This document shows positions 33,706 through 43,212 of a stretch of DNA of 64,000 nucleotides, in pieces (positions within the stretch are counted from its first letter, which is position 1; each line of letters begins with the position of its first letter). A program made the translations under genes and the position numbers. The stretch spans positions 123,593 to 187,592 of the forward strand of contig NZ_OBEK01000004.1 in the NCBI RefSeq assembly GCF_900215625.1. The letters run 5' to 3'. The DNA is from Terribacillus aidingensis. GTDB lineage: Bacteria; Bacillota; Bacilli; Bacillales; Amphibacillaceae. Below the pieces are notes generated by a model. It did no database searches and was not told where the DNA came from. It saw nothing but the letters and a program-made list of their open reading frames with translations.

Positions 33706-33924
33706 ATGGAATTAGCAAAGCTTAGTTCAAAAGGGCAAATTACAGTGCCGAAATATATTCGGGAGGTGCTGGACGTCAAGGAAGGGGAGCATGTAGCATT
33801 TGTGGAAGAGTGCGGGATTGTGTTTATGGCAAAAGCTAATCTTGATTCTATTCATGACCTGCAGGAAATTCTAAGCGACAGCAAGTTCAAGGAAGTCGTC
33901 CAGAAAGCTAAATCACTAAAATAG
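33706..33924 (+). CDS. AbrB/MazE/SpoVT-type DNA-binding protein
   Basis: A 72-residue protein with an N-terminal swapped-hairpin AbrB domain (KLSSKGQITVPKYIREVLDVKEGEHVAFVEECGIVFM, residues about 5-45) and a helical tail (LQEILSDSKFKEVVQKAKSLK). Such domains bind DNA as dimers in transition-state regulators or antitoxins. No toxin gene follows; instead khtT starts 11 bases later. This is the place where B. subtilis has khtS. It may regulate the antiporter genes. Confidence 0.85.
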   Translation: MELAKLSSKGQITVPKYIREVLDVKEGEHVAFVEECGIVFMAKANLDSIHDLQEILSDSKFKEVVQKAKSLK

Positions 33925-33935
33925 GAGGTACGTGT

Positions 33936-34433
33936 ATGAATATTCGAGAATCAGAACTGCCGGGTATTGGCAGAAAGTTTGAGCTGATGACGGACAATGA
34001 CGATAAAGTTGTGGTGGTTATTCATGATGACGGCCGCAGAGAAGTATACCACTATGATGATGATGATTTGGAAGAAAGCATTTCCGGTGTAACGTTCACA
34101 GATTCGGAAGCAAGACAGCTTGCTTCGATTATCGGCGGAATGACATATAAGCCGAAAGCGGTGGAAACGATTGAAGTTGCATTTGATGATCTGGTAATTG
34201 AATGGTATAAGCTTGGACCAAGCGCGCCAATTGTCGGGAAGACAATTGGGGAAATCGGCATCCGTCAGCATTATAATATCAATATTATCGGTATTATTCG
34301 CAAAGACCACACCAAGCAGCTTAATCCTGGTGTTGATTCTGTATTCAATAGCGGTGACACCCTTGTCATTTCTGGTGAGCGGGCAGATTTAAAACGTGCC
34401 AACAATGAGCTATTCTTAAAGGAAAGGGGATAA
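33936..34433 (+). CDS. khtT: KhtT, regulatory subunit of a K+/H+ antiporter
   Basis: A 165-residue cytoplasmic protein: an N-terminal KhtT-specific domain (ESELPGIGRKFELMT, HDDGRREVYHYDDDD) and a C-terminal RCK_C/TrkA_C domain (about 85-162; IVGKTIGEIGIRQHYNINIIGIIR, GDTLVISGERADL). In B. subtilis KhtT gates KhtU and binds cyclic di-AMP through the RCK_C domain. The gene lies 11 bases after the AbrB-like gene and 3 bases before khtU. Confidence 0.93.
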   Translation: MNIRESELPGIGRKFELMTDNDDKVVVVIHDDGRREVYHYDDDDLEESISGVTFTDSEARQLASIIGGMTYKPKAVETIEVAFDDLVIEWYKLGPSAPIVGKTIGEIGIRQHYNINIIGIIRKDHTKQLNPGVDSVFNSGDTLVISGERADLKRANNELFLKERG

Positions 34434-34436
34434 GCG

Positions 34437-35654
34437 ATGGATCATTTAGTTTTTGAAGTAGGAACTGCGCTTGTTTTAATCGCAATCGCAGCCATTTTAG
34501 CCAACAAGTTAAACTTCTCCATTATCCCGTTCCTCATTATCATTGGGATGCTGGTCGGACCGCATGCACCTAGTATTGGCATAATCAATCTCCAGTTTGT
34601 CCACAGTGATGATATCATTGCATTCCTCGGACGGATTGGTGTACTATTTCTCTTATTCTACTTAGGGCTCGAATTCTCAATTGGAAAGCTTATTAAATCT
34701 GGTAAATCGATTGTCGTTGGCGGCAGCATTTACATCGGAATCAACTTTGCTTTAGGCTTGCTTTATCCATTTCTGCTCGGATTTCCGATCAAAGAGACCT
34801 TAATTATTGCAGGTATTATCACAATCAGTTCCAGCGCCATTGTAGCTAAAGTGCTCGTCGATCTGCGGCGTACTGGCAATACCGAGACCGAGCTGATCTT
34901 AGGTATCATTATGTTTGAAGATATCTTCCTCGCTGTTTATTTATCCACTGTATCAGGACTGGTTTTAGGAGACTCCAACTCCTTGGGCGGAACGATTCTA
35001 TCCATTTTAATCGCACTTGGTTATATGCTGCTGTTTTTTGTTATCGCAAGAAAGGCGGCGCCTCTATTAAGCAAACTTCTGCGTATATCCTCTAATGAGG
35101 TATTTATCATTGTTATTTTCGCTTCTTTATTTTTTATCGCCGGCTTCTCGGAAACAATTCATGTTGCCGAAGCAATCGGTGCCCTCTTGCTCGGACTCGT
35201 ATTCTCGGAAACAGATCAAGGAGAAAGAATCGAGCATATGGTAGTCCCATTCCGAGATTTCTTTGGAGCCATTTTCTTCTTTAGTTTTGGTTTGAGTATT
35301 GACCCAACTACACTTGGCGATGCGGTATGGCTTGCCCTGGGTGCAGTCGTTATTACGGTTATCGGAAACTTTGTCGCCGGCATGATTGCAGGACGGCGCG
35401 CAGGCTTATCTCATAAAGCATCTACGAATATTGGATTAACCATCGTTTCTCGAGGAGAATTCTCCATTATTATGGCGAATTTAGGGATGGCAGGCGGATT
35501 AATGGGTGTGCTGCAGCCATTCTCAGCTTTATACGTGCTCATCCTTGCCATACTAGGTCCTTTACTAACAAAGGAATCAAAAATAATTTTTCTCTTCCTC
35601 AACAAGCTGTTCAAATGGCAGGAGATCAAGGCGAAGAAAGCTCGTGAATCGTAA
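34437..35654 (+). CDS. khtU: KhtU, K+/H+ antiporter of the CPA2 family
   Basis: A 405-residue membrane antiporter with 11 to 13 transmembrane segments. CPA2 marks include FLLFYLGLEFSI, SSSAIVAKVLVDL and the GLTIVSRGEFSII motif. It exports K+ in exchange for protons and is gated by KhtT. There is no C-terminal nucleotide-binding domain, consistent with a separate regulatory subunit. Its stop is followed by a terminator. Confidence 0.93.
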   Translation: MDHLVFEVGTALVLIAIAAILANKLNFSIIPFLIIIGMLVGPHAPSIGIINLQFVHSDDIIAFLGRIGVLFLLFYLGLEFSIGKLIKSGKSIVVGGSIYIGINFALGLLYPFLLGFPIKETLIIAGIITISSSAIVAKVLVDLRRTGNTETELILGIIMFEDIFLAVYLSTVSGLVLGDSNSLGGTILSILIALGYMLLFFVIARKAAPLLSKLLRISSNEVFIIVIFASLFFIAGFSETIHVAEAIGALLLGLVFSETDQGERIEHMVVPFRDFFGAIFFFSFGLSIDPTTLGDAVWLALGAVVITVIGNFVAGMIAGRRAGLSHKASTNIGLTIVSRGEFSIIMANLGMAGGLMGVLQPFSALYVLILAILGPLLTKESKIIFLFLNKLFKWQEIKAKKARES

Positions 35655-35660
35655 ATCTTT

Positions 35661-35690
35661 GGAAGGCTCACAATTGTGTGCCTTCTTTCT
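35661..35690 (+). terminator. Terminator of the kht operon
   Basis: GAAGGC(T)CACAATTGTG(T)GCCTTC forms a long stem with one T-T mismatch, followed by TTTCTATT. Confidence 0.75.
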
Positions 35691-35806
35691 ATTCTTGCAA
35701 TAATTTTACATGTATATAGCTTGCCGATGCTTCATATGGCAGGTAACATGAAAGAAACACTTGTCCAAAATTTTCTGTCGAATTTAACTGGGAAAGGAAT
35801 GCTCTT

Positions 35807-36775
35807 ATGACGAAGCTATCAACCTATCATCCCGCTGTTACGCGGATTATAGAGAATATTAATAAAGTAATTATCGGAAAACAAGAACCGATTATTCTTA
35901 GTTTAACGGCTCTGCTGGCTGGCGGTCATGTTTTGCTGGAAGATGTGCCTGGAGTTGGGAAGACGATGCTTGTACGTTCCCTTGCACGATCTGTAGATTG
36001 CGATTTTAAACGTATTCAATTCACACCTGATTTATTGCCGTCTGATGTAACGGGTGTTTCTATTTATAATCCAAAGACGCTTGAATTCGAATTCCGTCCA
36101 GGACCAATTCTAGGCAACATTGTTTTAGCAGATGAAATCAATCGTACATCTCCGAAAACGCAGTCCTCCTTGCTGGAGGCGATGGAAGAAAAGAACATTA
36201 CAGTGGAGGGCAATGCATTGCCGCTTGCGGATCCATTTTTTGTTATGGCAACACAGAACCCAGTTGATTATGAAGGAACGTATCCGCTGCCAGAAGCACA
36301 GCTGGATCGTTTTCTGCTGAAAATTCAGATGGGTTATCCGAACGCAGCCGAGGAACTTCGTATGCTTTCCTCTGTTGACGAAAACCATCCGATTACTCGA
36401 GTGGAGCCTGTTATGACGAAGGATGAGCTCGTACAAATGCAAAGGGATGTAACCAATGTATACATGGACCGTCAAATACAGCAGTATATCGTGAATTTGG
36501 CTCAAGCATCACGCAAACACCCTGATGTATATCTTGGTCTTAGCCCGCGCGGCTCTATTGCATTGGCACGAGCGGCGAAAGCTTATGCATATATACATTA
36601 TCGCGACTATGTTATTCCGGATGATGTGCAAACACTGGCTCCTTATGTGATTGGTCATCGCGTGCTGCTTCGCTCGGAAGCGCGTTACGACGGGCTCACA
36701 CCAGAGAAGCTGATACAGCGTTTGCTAGAAGCAGTGGAAGTGCCGGTGGAGAAGGAATCTGTACATGAAAGGTAA
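35807..36775 (+). CDS. yeaC: MoxR-family AAA+ ATPase (YeaC)
   Basis: A 322-residue ATPase. Walker A LLEDVPGVGKTMLV (about 43-56), Walker B VLADEINR, sensor 1 ATQNPVDYEGTYPLPEAQLDRF and the MoxR LSPRGSIALARAAKAYA region are present. MoxR proteins act as chaperones for assembly of complexes involving DUF58 proteins. It overlaps the DUF58 gene by 11 bases. Confidence 0.93.
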   Translation: MTKLSTYHPAVTRIIENINKVIIGKQEPIILSLTALLAGGHVLLEDVPGVGKTMLVRSLARSVDCDFKRIQFTPDLLPSDVTGVSIYNPKTLEFEFRPGPILGNIVLADEINRTSPKTQSSLLEAMEEKNITVEGNALPLADPFFVMATQNPVDYEGTYPLPEAQLDRFLLKIQMGYPNAAEELRMLSSVDENHPITRVEPVMTKDELVQMQRDVTNVYMDRQIQQYIVNLAQASRKHPDVYLGLSPRGSIALARAAKAYAYIHYRDYVIPDDVQTLAPYVIGHRVLLRSEARYDGLTPEKLIQRLLEAVEVPVEKESVHER

Positions 36776-38003
36776 ATTGCGTTTTGCTATGAAGCTAGGA
36801 AGTTTAATCCTGCTTGCTGGCATCTTGTTTACCTATAGTATGTTTCAAGGCGGATTTGTCAGTTGGTTCCTGTTTTATGCCTACATGCCGATTCTGCTTT
36901 ACGTGCTCATCTTGCTTTTCTGCCCCATTGGGAGCTGGCATATTGATCGTGCGCTTTCTAAGACTTACGTTAAAAGCGGCGGCGAGGTAAAAGTAGAGCT
37001 TTCATTACAGCGGCGTTTTCCTTATCCGCTTGCATATGTGCAAGTGGAAGATTTATTTGACAAGTCACTCTTAAAAATGACAAAAACGGATGGGACGATG
37101 CTGCCGGCCCAATCGCGTCAAGTGAAACAGCATATTCTTTTCCCGTGGTTCCGTAAACAGCTGCATGTGGAATATGTACTGGACAAGCTTCCTCGCGGCA
37201 AGCATCAGTTGTATCGCGTGCGTATCCGTACAGGCGATCCGTTTCAGCTAATCATAAAAGAGGCGGTATTTGACTTGCCGCAGCAGCTGCATGTGTATCC
37301 TGCACCAAGAGAAATAACGCTCGGCAACCCGCCGAGTGTGTTTGAGGAAGGAGCTGCCGCTGCATTCGCTCCTCGTTCAAAACAAACCAATGTCGTCTCC
37401 GGCATCCGCGAGTATACGCCAGGCGACCGTTTCAGCTGGATCGACTGGAAAGCATCTGCGCGCAAACAAGATATGATGACCAAGGAATTTGAACAAGAAA
37501 AAAGTGCGGATGTGCTCATAGCCTTGGATCAAAGAGCAGCGGCACAGTCGGAGGATCTTTTCGAACATAGTATTGTGATTGTCTATTCTGTTTATCAGCA
37601 GCTAAAGCGACGCAATGAACAAGTTGGTTTCTTAAGTATCGGCAAAGAAGTCAAATGGCTGCCGGCGACCATGGGCAGTGCACAGCTGCAGCGTGTGCAG
37701 CAGCATTTGATCACAGTCCGTTACGAACAAGAACCTGCACGGATACAAGCACTTGCTGCAGAGCTCTCCAAGCAGCCGAAAGGTTCTACCGTCTATTACG
37801 TGACAACCCAGCTGGATATCGGTGATTTTCCGATATTGCGGGCACTTAGACAAAGCGGCTATTTGCTTGTTGTTTTGTATATTTGCCGGCAAGCTGAAGC
37901 CGATAGCAGCTTGATCAGCGGTATTCGTCAGCTTGGACACAACATAGAGATTTATCCAATGCAAGAACCTGCTAACAGGGCGGAGGTGCTGCATAATGCC
38001 TAA
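36765..38003 (+). CDS. yeaD: DUF58-domain membrane protein (YeaD)
   Basis: A 412-residue protein with two N-terminal transmembrane helices (about 8-55) and a C-terminal DUF58 domain. The diagnostic REYTPGDRFSWIDWKASARKQDMMTKEFEQE stretch is at about 210-245, followed by a von Willebrand-A-like fold with VLIALDQRA. Partner of the MoxR ATPase; function not established. Overlaps yebA by 8 bases. Confidence 0.92.
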   Translation: MKGKLRFAMKLGSLILLAGILFTYSMFQGGFVSWFLFYAYMPILLYVLILLFCPIGSWHIDRALSKTYVKSGGEVKVELSLQRRFPYPLAYVQVEDLFDKSLLKMTKTDGTMLPAQSRQVKQHILFPWFRKQLHVEYVLDKLPRGKHQLYRVRIRTGDPFQLIIKEAVFDLPQQLHVYPAPREITLGNPPSVFEEGAAAAFAPRSKQTNVVSGIREYTPGDRFSWIDWKASARKQDMMTKEFEQEKSADVLIALDQRAAAQSEDLFEHSIVIVYSVYQQLKRRNEQVGFLSIGKEVKWLPATMGSAQLQRVQQHLITVRYEQEPARIQALAAELSKQPKGSTVYYVTTQLDIGDFPILRALRQSGYLLVVLYICRQAEADSSLISGIRQLGHNIEIYPMQEPANRAEVLHNA

Positions 38004-40191
38004 AAAAGACCAGCAATTGCAAGTCCTTCGCTACCTCGTCTATTTATGTGGTTTTCTTTTGTTTTGGGAGTGGCTTCGTCCGCTGGAAGAGATCAGTGAT
38101 ACAGGCAGTTTGCCAATGTTCGTGCTGTTTACAGCGGTTTGTTTTCTGCTGTCGGCGCTAAAACTGCGCTGGTGGCTTAGCTTCCTGTTAAAGCTTGTGC
38201 TCACTGCAGTTGTACTGCAAGTGATCTTAGCAGAAGAGAACTTGTTATCCGGAAGCTGGGTGGCCTTGTTCCAAGACGAGATTCAAACCAATCTGCAGCT
38301 GCTGTTTACAGGAGAGCTCGCGTTACTGACGCCATTTTTCCGAACATTGCTGTTTTTAATACTTTTATGGCTGATGAGCAATCTTTTGTATTATTGGTTT
38401 ATTATTGCCAATCGTATTTTCTTCTTCATTATCATGACGTTTGTTTATATTGGCGTCTTGGATACGTTTACGCCATACGATGGCAGCGGTCCAATTGTCC
38501 GTATTTTTGTACTTAGCTTCTTTGCTATGGGAATCGCTGCTTTTACAAGGATTTATCAGACCGGTGAAAAGCAGCAGCTTCCGAAGCGATTGCTGCTCTG
38601 GAGCGGCCCGCTGCTGGCTTTGCTCGTTTTATCAGCAGCAGTCGGTTATGCTGCGCCGAAGCTGCCGCCGCAATGGGCAGATCCAGTGCCTTTTATTCAG
38701 AAGATGTCGGGAACGGATAAGGAAGAGGCGGGCAGCGGAGGCGTTCGAAAAGTTGGTTTTGGCGAAGATGATTCCCAGCTTGGCGGACCATTTGTCCAAG
38801 ATAATTCCGTTGCTTTTTGGGCAGCAACCGAAGCCGCCGGCTATTGGCGGGCAGACAGCAAAGATGTCTACACCGGTAAAGGCTGGGAACGCTCAAGGCA
38901 AGTGCAGCCGCAAAGCTTCCAAAGCGGAGAGTCACTGAATTTGGACCTTTACCAAGAAGATGTAGTGAAGGAGCCGCGGGAAGCCATTGTGTATCCGAAT
39001 GTCAATGAGGTGCTGGATCGACTTCTGTATCCTTATGGCACTCAAACATTTTTCAGCGATCCTGTTTCGGTAGCTGTGGATTCAGATTTTGGCGTGGTAG
39101 AAACATTTAATCGATCACAATACCCGTCTGAACCGTATACAATTGCTTTTGACGAGCCGCAATATAATATTGAGGATTTGCGGCGGGATCCAGGTATTGA
39201 GGATCAAAACACCCATAATCGCTACACACAGCTGCCTGAAACCTTGCCAAATCGTGTTAGAGTGCTGGCATCGGAGATAACTGGTTCTGAAGCTACTCGG
39301 TACGATAAAGCAAAAGCGGTGGAGCAGTACTTTAATCAAAATGGATTCCAATACCGGACACAAGATGTACCGGTGCCGGAAGAAGATCAAGATTATGTAG
39401 ACCAATTTTTATTTGATTCAAAAATTGGTTATTGCGATAACTTTTCGTCTGCGATGGTCGTGCTGCTGCGTGCAGCAGATATTCCAGCACGGTGGGTAAA
39501 AGGATTTACCGAAGGCCAGCCGGGCTCCAATCCGAATGTTTCTGCTCCTGCGGATATGGATTCCTATGTTGTGACAAATGCTAATGCACATTCTTGGGTA
39601 GAAGTGTATTTTCCAGAGACTGGCTGGGTGCCGTTTGAGCCTACACAAGGCTTTAGCAATCCGGCAGAATTCACGAGCGAGGACGATGCTGCTCCGGAAA
39701 CGCCAGAAGCAGACACACCTGAACCAGATCAGGAAGAGGAAGCGGCTGCACCGCAACAGGAAGAGCAGCCGCAAGCAGAAGAAGCAGAAAACGAAACAGC
39801 GCAAACAGAAACAAGCACAGCTATCTCTCCGATATATTGGATTATTCCAATCGCTGTACTTTTAATTGCGGTATTTCTTCTGTACTTGACTCGCTACAAG
39901 TGGCTGACAGCTTATTACGTTCACAAGTATGGAAAAGAACGTTCGGAGGAAACATACGAAAAAGCATATGACTACTTGTTACGTTTGCTTGCTCATAAAG
40001 GTTATAAGCGGCAATCAGGAGAAACATTGCGAGAATATGCGCAGACAATTGACAAGGCGTACGGCAACTCACGAATGACTGAATTGACAGCCGCATATGA
40101 GCGAATTCTCTATCGAAACGAAAAAAGCGAACCTTTGTGGGAAAATGCCGTCGAATTGTGGGAAAATTTAATTAAACAAGCGGCATCTTGA
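37996..40191 (+). CDS. yebA: TgpA-type transglutaminase-like membrane protein (YebA)
   Basis: A 731-residue protein. Six or so N-terminal membrane helices (to about residue 220), an extracytoplasmic transglutaminase-like domain with the Cys-His-Asp triad (GYCDNFSSAM, NAHSWVEVYFPETGW), an acidic Pro/Glu-rich linker (about 560-605) and a last membrane helix plus cytoplasmic DUF4129-like tail. Found with MoxR and DUF58 partners in many Bacillaceae. Likely acts on the cell envelope. Confidence 0.92.
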   Translation: MPKKDQQLQVLRYLVYLCGFLLFWEWLRPLEEISDTGSLPMFVLFTAVCFLLSALKLRWWLSFLLKLVLTAVVLQVILAEENLLSGSWVALFQDEIQTNLQLLFTGELALLTPFFRTLLFLILLWLMSNLLYYWFIIANRIFFFIIMTFVYIGVLDTFTPYDGSGPIVRIFVLSFFAMGIAAFTRIYQTGEKQQLPKRLLLWSGPLLALLVLSAAVGYAAPKLPPQWADPVPFIQKMSGTDKEEAGSGGVRKVGFGEDDSQLGGPFVQDNSVAFWAATEAAGYWRADSKDVYTGKGWERSRQVQPQSFQSGESLNLDLYQEDVVKEPREAIVYPNVNEVLDRLLYPYGTQTFFSDPVSVAVDSDFGVVETFNRSQYPSEPYTIAFDEPQYNIEDLRRDPGIEDQNTHNRYTQLPETLPNRVRVLASEITGSEATRYDKAKAVEQYFNQNGFQYRTQDVPVPEEDQDYVDQFLFDSKIGYCDNFSSAMVVLLRAADIPARWVKGFTEGQPGSNPNVSAPADMDSYVVTNANAHSWVEVYFPETGWVPFEPTQGFSNPAEFTSEDDAAPETPEADTPEPDQEEEAAAPQQEEQPQAEEAENETAQTETSTAISPIYWIIPIAVLLIAVFLLYLTRYKWLTAYYVHKYGKERSEETYEKAYDYLLRLLAHKGYKRQSGETLREYAQTIDKAYGNSRMTELTAAYERILYRNEKSEPLWENAVELWENLIKQAAS

Positions 40192-40200
40192 CCCCATTTA

Positions 40201-40346
40201 GGCTCATTGATAGAATAAGAGGCAATAAGCACCTTCAGACACGTGCAGCTTAGCTGCTGATGTTGGTGAAGGCTTGAGCCGACAGCGTTACCTTTGCTGG
40301 ATTCCGCCTTACTAGATGGCGCGGATTCAGCTTCTGTTTTTTCACA
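40201..40346 (+). ncRNA. Structured leader with intrinsic terminator upstream of guaA; class unidentified
   Basis: The 233-bp space before guaA holds a compact fold. Outer stem GGCTC (40201-40205) / GAGCC (40276-40280), inner stem CCTTCA (40232-40237) / TGAAGG (40267-40272), hairpin GCAGC-TTA-GCTGC (40245-40257), and a 26-base single-stranded 5' arm. After it come CAGC...GCTG and a terminator-like stem (about 40295-40334) with a T run at 40337-40342. TTACCTTT (40288) can pair with AAAGGTAA (40354), a possible alternative to the terminator. It does not match the purine, PRPP/ppGpp, T-box or other classes I know. Confidence 0.5.
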
Positions 40347-40424
40347 ACGTGATAAAGGTAAAATGTGGTGCTTGCACCCGACCTGCTTATATCTAGAGAA
40401 CGAACTATGAAGGAGTGGACAGAC

Positions 40425-41963
40425 TTGGATATCGATACAGATATGATATTAGTACTGGACTTTGGCAGCCAGTACAATCAATTAATCACACGGAGAATCC
40501 GGGAGTTCGGTGTGTACAGTGAATTGCATTCCCACAGACTCACAGCAGATGAAATTCGCAAAATGAACCCGAAAGGCATCATCCTTTCCGGCGGTCCGCA
40601 CAGTGTTTATGATGAGAATAGTTTCCGCTGTGACGAAGAAATCTTCGAGCTGGGTATTCCGGTATTGGGTATCTGCTACGGCATGCAGTTAATGACGCAG
40701 CATTTCGGCGGAAATGTACAGCGTGCAGACAGCCGGGAATACGGCCGTGCCGAAATTACTTTGACGAATCCTTCTGTTATTTTTAAAGATTCACCGGAAA
40801 CACAGCTAGTGTGGATGAGCCACGGTGATAAAGTGCTTGATCCGGCACCTGGTTTCAGCGTTGATGCGACAAGCCCGTCCACCCCAGTTGCAGCAATCAG
40901 CAACAAAGAGCGCAATCTTTACGGTGTGCAGTACCACCCAGAAGTACGCCATTCTGAATACGGCAACCATATGCTGAAGCAGTTCGTGTTTGACGTTTGT
41001 CATGCAAAAGCAGAATGGACGATGGAGAATTTCATCGAAATGGAAACAGAAAAAATCCGTCAGCAAGTCGGCGATCGCAATGTACTATGCGCATTGAGCG
41101 GCGGCGTGGATTCTTCTGTTGTAGCTGCCTTGATTCACAAAGCAATCGGCGATCAGCTAACATGTATTTTTGTTGATCACGGTCTGCTGCGTAAAAACGA
41201 AGGTGCAATGGTCGAGAAAACATTCCGTGATGAATTTAAAATCAACTTGATTGCGGTGCCTGCACAAGAGCGTTTCTTGAGCAAGCTTGAAGGTGTTTCT
41301 GATCCGGAACAAAAACGTAAAATCATTGGTAATGAATTCATCTACGTATTTGATGATGAAGCGTCTAAGCTTGAAAACATGGACTTCCTTGCACAAGGTA
41401 CCCTTTATACGGATATTGTGGAAAGTGGTACAGAAACAGCACAGACAATCAAATCCCACCATAATGTGGGCGGACTGCCAGAAGATATGCAATTCGAATT
41501 GATTGAACCGCTGAAAACATTGTTCAAAGACGAAGTACGTGAACTTGGAACAGAGCTGGGCTTGCCAGATGCAATTGTGCACCGTCAGCCATTCCCTGGA
41601 CCAGGACTGGCTATCCGTGTGATCGGCGAAATCACGGAAGAAAAGCTGGAGATTGTACGCGAATCAGACGCCATCCTGCAAGAAGAAATCGTGAAAGCAG
41701 GACTAGACCGTGATATCTGGCAGTACTTCACTGTCCTTCCAGGCTTCAAGAGTGTCGGCGTCATGGGCGATGCCCGAACGTATGACTACACACTAGGTAT
41801 CCGTGCGGTAACAAGCATCGACGGCATGACATCAGACTGGGCACGTATCCCTTGGGATGTATTAGAGCGTATCTCCGTGCGCTTCGTAAATGAAGTGAAC
41901 CACGTGAACCGCGTTGTGTATGATATTACAAGTAAGCCACCTGCAACGATTGAGTGGGAATAA
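40425..41963 (+). CDS. guaA: GMP synthase (glutamine-hydrolysing)
   Basis: A 512-residue enzyme that aminates XMP to GMP. The N-terminal class I glutamine amidotransferase has the nucleophile in GICYGMQ and His/Glu in YHPEVRHSE. Next is the ATP pyrophosphatase domain (LSGGVDSS) and a dimerisation domain ([21 protein letters not shown]). I prefer the TTG at 40425 because AAGGAG is 9 bases upstream; the ATG at 40407 has none and the ATG at 40443 is the other candidate. The leader upstream suggests attenuation control. Confidence 0.95.
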   Translation: MDIDTDMILVLDFGSQYNQLITRRIREFGVYSELHSHRLTADEIRKMNPKGIILSGGPHSVYDENSFRCDEEIFELGIPVLGICYGMQLMTQHFGGNVQRADSREYGRAEITLTNPSVIFKDSPETQLVWMSHGDKVLDPAPGFSVDATSPSTPVAAISNKERNLYGVQYHPEVRHSEYGNHMLKQFVFDVCHAKAEWTMENFIEMETEKIRQQVGDRNVLCALSGGVDSSVVAALIHKAIGDQLTCIFVDHGLLRKNEGAMVEKTFRDEFKINLIAVPAQERFLSKLEGVSDPEQKRKIIGNEFIYVFDDEASKLENMDFLAQGTLYTDIVESGTETAQTIKSHHNVGGLPEDMQFELIEPLKTLFKDEVRELGTELGLPDAIVHRQPFPGPGLAIRVIGEITEEKLEIVRESDAILQEEIVKAGLDRDIWQYFTVLPGFKSVGVMGDARTYDYTLGIRAVTSIDGMTSDWARIPWDVLERISVRFVNEVNHVNRVVYDITSKPPATIEWE

Positions 41964-41968
41964 TAGAG

Positions 41969-42009
41969 AAAAAGGCCGTGCTATCAATTCGATAGCACGG
42001 CCTTTTTTT
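41969..42009. terminator. Bidirectional terminator between guaA and the FUSC gene
   Basis: AAAAGGCCGTGCTATCG / CGATAGCACGGCCTTTT long perfect stem with a short loop and T run; A run on the other side. The minus-strand gene ends inside it. Confidence 0.92.
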
Positions 42010-43033
42010 GTGGCAGATGTGTATTTCCGCTTTGCTGCTCTTCAATCAGCTGATTAATCGACAATAGTTCATACAAGTAGATGCTTTCAATCGGAAAATA
42101 CGCTTCTTCTGGGTTTTCGGGTATTTCAATACTCCAGTACAGCTGGAATAAATCTTGAAATGGCTTATTATTTATTGCGCAATTTTTACTCGTCCAACGC
42201 AGCAGGTTTTGCTGCACAGCTTCAGCGGCCAATATGTAGTGATGACGCTGCTCGTTATTCCAATGCAGCTGTTTGCCGCTTCGGCCAGCGTGGATTAAGT
42301 TCCACAAATGATAGTGAATGAGTGTCAGCTGTCGTGCTTCGGCAGCTTCTTCTTCCAGAATCGCTTTGGTTTCAGCGTTTGGAAGATGATAGCGCATTTC
42401 ACTTTGCTGCTGCTGAATATATTGCTCCAAACGCAGCCGTTCTTCTGTGAGCTTTTGAAAGGATTTCGTCAGCACATGCACAGGGTGGCTGCCTTCCGTT
42501 TGTTTGATTCTGATATCGATAAAATCGTTTAGGAGCTTATTTGTATGGGTGATGACCACTTCCAGCTGCTGGCGTGATTTTTTAAGATAGTCAGGCGGCA
42601 GTATCACCATATTTACGATAGTCGAAATTACAATTCCTATCACACTGCCTCCAAGTCGCGCTAGAAAATCTGCCCATAAGCTGACGTGCGTTACATCAAT
42701 CATAGCAACAGCGGTAATTGTCGCTACAATTAAGCCGGCGTGCAGCTTCAATTTGTAACAGACGACAATCGTCAAAAAAGCCGCTGCCGTATAGGTCAGC
42801 GGAGAAGCTCCGAATAAATAAATGGAAAGGACGGAAAATGCCGCTCCAATCATACTTGCTGGTAAACGAATGATTCCTTTTTGAATAGATGCATGAATAG
42901 TCGGTTCAATGGTAACAATGGCGGCAACGACTGCAAATGCCGGGGTTATATGAACAAACTCACATAATAATGCAGTAAAAAATACGGCAATGCCCGTCTT
43001 AATGACGCGGTTGCCGATAATAGGCTTCTTCAC
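41984..43033 (-). CDS. FUSC/ArAE-family membrane protein (aromatic acid exporter-like)
   Basis: A 349-residue protein with an N-terminal membrane half of about five helices (residues 8-150; TGIAVFFTALLCEF, VVAAIVTIEPTIHAS) and a long cytoplasmic helical half rich in Gln, Glu and His. This matches the FUSC/DUF939 group related to aromatic acid and fusaric acid exporters. GTG start with AAAGGTG upstream. Its last five codons lie in the terminator stem. It interrupts the guaA-pbuG order seen in B. subtilis. Confidence 0.8.
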   Translation of the reverse strand: MKKPIIGNRVIKTGIAVFFTALLCEFVHITPAFAVVAAIVTIEPTIHASIQKGIIRLPASMIGAAFSVLSIYLFGASPLTYTAAAFLTIVVCYKLKLHAGLIVATITAVAMIDVTHVSLWADFLARLGGSVIGIVISTIVNMVILPPDYLKKSRQQLEVVITHTNKLLNDFIDIRIKQTEGSHPVHVLTKSFQKLTEERLRLEQYIQQQQSEMRYHLPNAETKAILEEEAAEARQLTLIHYHLWNLIHAGRSGKQLHWNNEQRHHYILAAEAVQQNLLRWTSKNCAINNKPFQDLFQLYWSIEIPENPEEAYFPIESIYLYELLSINQLIEEQQSGNTHLPQKKAVLSN

Positions 43034-43212
43034 TTTCTGTCAACACCTTTAAACTAACATGTTTACATTAAAACAAAATTGAGAAGGGAAGGCAATGGGC
43101 GGAAATGGTAAATTTATAGGACTTGCAGCTTGATTTTCGAGTGCATGGTATATGTGTTCTGTATTTCGGGTAAACGAAGAAAACACTTGGATTGGAAATA
43201 CAGGGGGTAGCC

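Noticed and set aside
33706-33924. MazE-type antitoxin
   Set aside because: The AbrB domain fits, but no MazF/PemK or other toxin follows; khtT and khtU do.
40201-40346. Purine riboswitch or T-box before guaA
   Set aside because: The conserved purine core (TTCTACC, GACTAYG) and the T-box TGGNACC element are both absent.
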